Origin: Pseudomonadota bacterium
Lineage (GTDB): Bacteria; Pseudomonadota; Alphaproteobacteria; UBA9655
Reading direction: 5' to 3'
Length of the DNA: 7,675 bases
Assembly: GCA_021809225.1 (NCBI GenBank)
Contig: JAKBAL010000094.1
Coordinates: 1 to 7,675, forward strand
Under the pieces are notes generated by a model, which did no database searches, was not told the origin of the DNA, and was given only the letters and a program-made list of their open reading frames with translations. Position 1 is the first letter of the stretch. Every line of letters starts with the position of its first letter. Made by a program: the position numbers and the translations under genes. Of this stretch, positions 6,560 through 7,675 are shown piece by piece.

Positions 6560-6695
6560 TTTCTTATGTTGCAGACGGCTCTCACGTGTTATAAAAAAGT
6601 GAGTTGTACTTATAAACTCCTAATTAAAGAAAACGGTTATGCGCGCAGAAATTGAAACTCTTGTTCATGAGATTGAGGAGGGCCTTATCCTCCTG
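6560..6695 (+). repeat. Direct repeat, copy B: native prfB promoter, leader and 5' codons
   Basis: This is the partner of 1682-1821. It is continuous with the complete prfB reading frame, so it is the functional copy. The region 6626-6683 is identical to 1755-1812. The upstream promoter part differs by several substitutions and small gaps (136 versus 140 bases overall). Confidence 0.9.
6569..6595 (+). promoter_or_regulatory. prfB promoter (extended -10 type)
   Basis: TTGCAG (6569-6574), a 15-base spacer and TATAAA (6590-6595) with TG at 6587-6588 form an extended -10 promoter about 45 bases ahead of ATG 6639. A CACGTG palindrome (6583-6588) overlaps the TG, and CTCAC (6581-6585) pairs with GTGAG (6599-6603) as an inverted repeat around the -10 box, which could be an operator. 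The same boxes and spacing recur at 1691-1717, which supports the call. No clear terminator separates this from the effector gene ending at 6506, so read-through is possible. Confidence 0.55.
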
Positions 6696-7675
6696 AGGAG
6701 GCGGCTTTGACTGGGATAAGTCTCAAAATCGTCTTCAAGAATTAGAAAAAGAAGTTCAAGCACCCACCTTGTGGGATGATTCTCAGCGGGCTCAAGAAAT
6801 CATGCGTGAGCGGGAGCAGCTTTCTGGTTCTCTTGACCGTGTCCAGAAAATTGACCAAGTCTTAAAAGAAACTCTTGAACTTTTAGAGCTTGGAGAGCTG
6901 GAAGAGGATCAAGAAATTCAAGATGCGGCCGAAAAAGATATTGAAGTCCTTCATCAAAAAGTTCAGCGTTTGCGACTCGAGACCCTTTTGTCAGGGGAAG
7001 CGGATATGAATAATTGCTTTATAGAAGTGCATGCAGGTGCTGGTGGGACGGAAGCGCAAGACTGGGCGTTGATGCTGGCGCGTATGTATAACAGGTGGGC
7101 TGAAGCTAAAGGATATAAAGTTGAATGGATTGAAGAAAGTGGAGGAGAAGAAGCAGGTGTAAAATCTGCAACATTTAAGGTGAGTGCTCATAAGGATGCT
7201 GACCATCCCTATGGATGGCTTAAAGGAGAAAGTGGTGTACATCGCTTGGTGCGCATATCACCTTTTGATGCCAATGCGCGCCGTCATACAAGTTTTGCGT
7301 CAGTTTGGGTTTATCCCGAGGTTGATGAATCTATTGATATTCAAATTGAAGATAAGGATTTAAGGATTGATACCTATCGGGCGTCAGGCGCAGGTGGACA
7401 GCATGTCAATAAAACCGATAGCGCTATACGCATCACTCATCTTCCGACAGGGGTTGTGGTTCAGTGCCAAAATGATCGATCTCAACATCGCAATCGCGCT
7501 CAAGCTATGAGTATGCTTAAAGCGCGTCTTTATGAGCTTGAGCTCAAAAAACGGGCAGAAGCCGTCCAAGCTTCTGAGGCTACGAAATCAGAGATTGGAT
7601 GGGGCCATCAGATCCGCTCTTATGTCCTTCACCCTTACCAGATGGTAAAAGATTTAAGGACTCATGTGGAAAAAG
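6639..7675 (+). CDS. prfB: Peptide chain release factor 2, programmed frameshift, 3' end cut by window
   Basis: RF2 ends translation at UGA and UAA codons. Codons 1-23 run from ATG 6639 (MRAEIETLVHEIEEG...) to CTT 6705-6707, then an in-frame TGA at 6708-6710. A +1 shift gives DWDKSQNRL and an open frame to the window edge, 345 residues in all of about 365 usual. The N-terminal part is coiled-coil-like, followed by GAGGTEAQDW, the stop-codon-reading tripeptide SPF (residues 207-209, bases 7258-7266) and the catalytic GGQ loop (residues 252-254, bases 7393-7401), which triggers peptidyl-tRNA hydrolysis. The residue four before GGQ is Ala (RASGAGGQ), unlike the Thr of E. coli K-12. All hallmark residues are intact, so the gene should be functional. 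SPF rather than P-x-T rules out RF1. The first 15 codons are duplicated at 1768. Confidence 0.96.
6696..6711 (+). promoter_or_regulatory. RF2 programmed +1 frameshift signal
   Basis: AGGAGG (6696-6701), a three-base gap (CGG), the slippery CTT (6705-6707), TGA (6708-6710) and C (6711) reproduce the known RF2 autoregulatory site. The internal Shine-Dalgarno pairs with 16S rRNA and, when RF2 is scarce, ribosomes pause at UGA and slip from CUU to UUU. When RF2 is plentiful, translation stops after 23 codons. The spacing equals that of E. coli, and the Shine-Dalgarno is a fuller match (AGGAGG versus AGGGGG). Confidence 0.95.

Noticed and set aside
6507..6568. Terminator after the effector gene
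   Set aside because: No stable hairpin followed by a T-run can be seen; only scattered A/T runs are present.
6708..6710. In-frame TGA near the start of prfB as a disabling mutation
   Set aside because: It sits in the canonical AGGAGG-CGG-CTT-TGA-C frameshift context, and the +1 frame continues as intact RF2.
6991..7242. 83-codon minus-strand ORF across prfB
   Set aside because: It overlaps highly conserved RF2 coding sequence and is a shadow frame.

Overview
The window is about 40% G+C and joins ordinary alphaproteobacterial housekeeping genes to a block of accessory, host-directed genes. It opens with the 3' part of a propionyl-CoA-carboxylase-type biotin subunit (pccA) and closes with a nearly complete peptide chain release factor 2 gene (prfB) that carries the classic programmed +1 frameshift. 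Between them lie decayed gene remnants, a small secreted cysteine-rich protein, and a 1498-residue secreted protein full of eukaryote-like features. AT-rich spacers, pseudogenes and a eukaryote-like effector next to core genes suggest an intracellular alphaproteobacterium of the Holosporales/Rickettsiales kind. This placement is an inference from sequence character, not a database result.

Layout. 1-924: end of pccA (biotin carboxylase C-terminal part, linker/BT region, biotinyl domain with its modified lysine). 925-1329: no intact gene; it holds the wreck of a HigA-like helix-turn-helix antitoxin gene broken by two stops at expected Gln codons, and perhaps traces of its toxin. 1330-1665: a 111-aa secreted protein with eight cysteines in the mature part. 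1682-1821: a second copy of the prfB promoter, leader and first ~15 codons, ending in a 22-codon dead-end ORF. 2010-6506: the large effector-like gene. 6560-6695: the matching prfB promoter and 5' end at its proper place, leading into prfB (6639 to the window edge).

The main discovery candidate is the 2010-6506 gene. It combines a Sec signal peptide, an OTU-like cysteine protease (deubiquitinase-like) domain with a recognisable Cys and His, acidic/poly-Ser disordered segments with SUMO-consensus sites (including an exact phosphorylation-dependent SUMOylation motif), c-Myc-like and other basic nuclear localisation motifs, and about 16-18 TPR-type helical repeats with a basic tail. It reads as a secreted protein built to act inside a eukaryotic host, perhaps in the nucleus on ubiquitin/SUMO-regulated targets.

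The second notable point is structural. This gene lies between two direct copies of the prfB 5' region, 58 bp of which are identical. That suggests it was inserted at, or rearranged with, the prfB start, and that it could be lost by recombination while leaving prfB whole.
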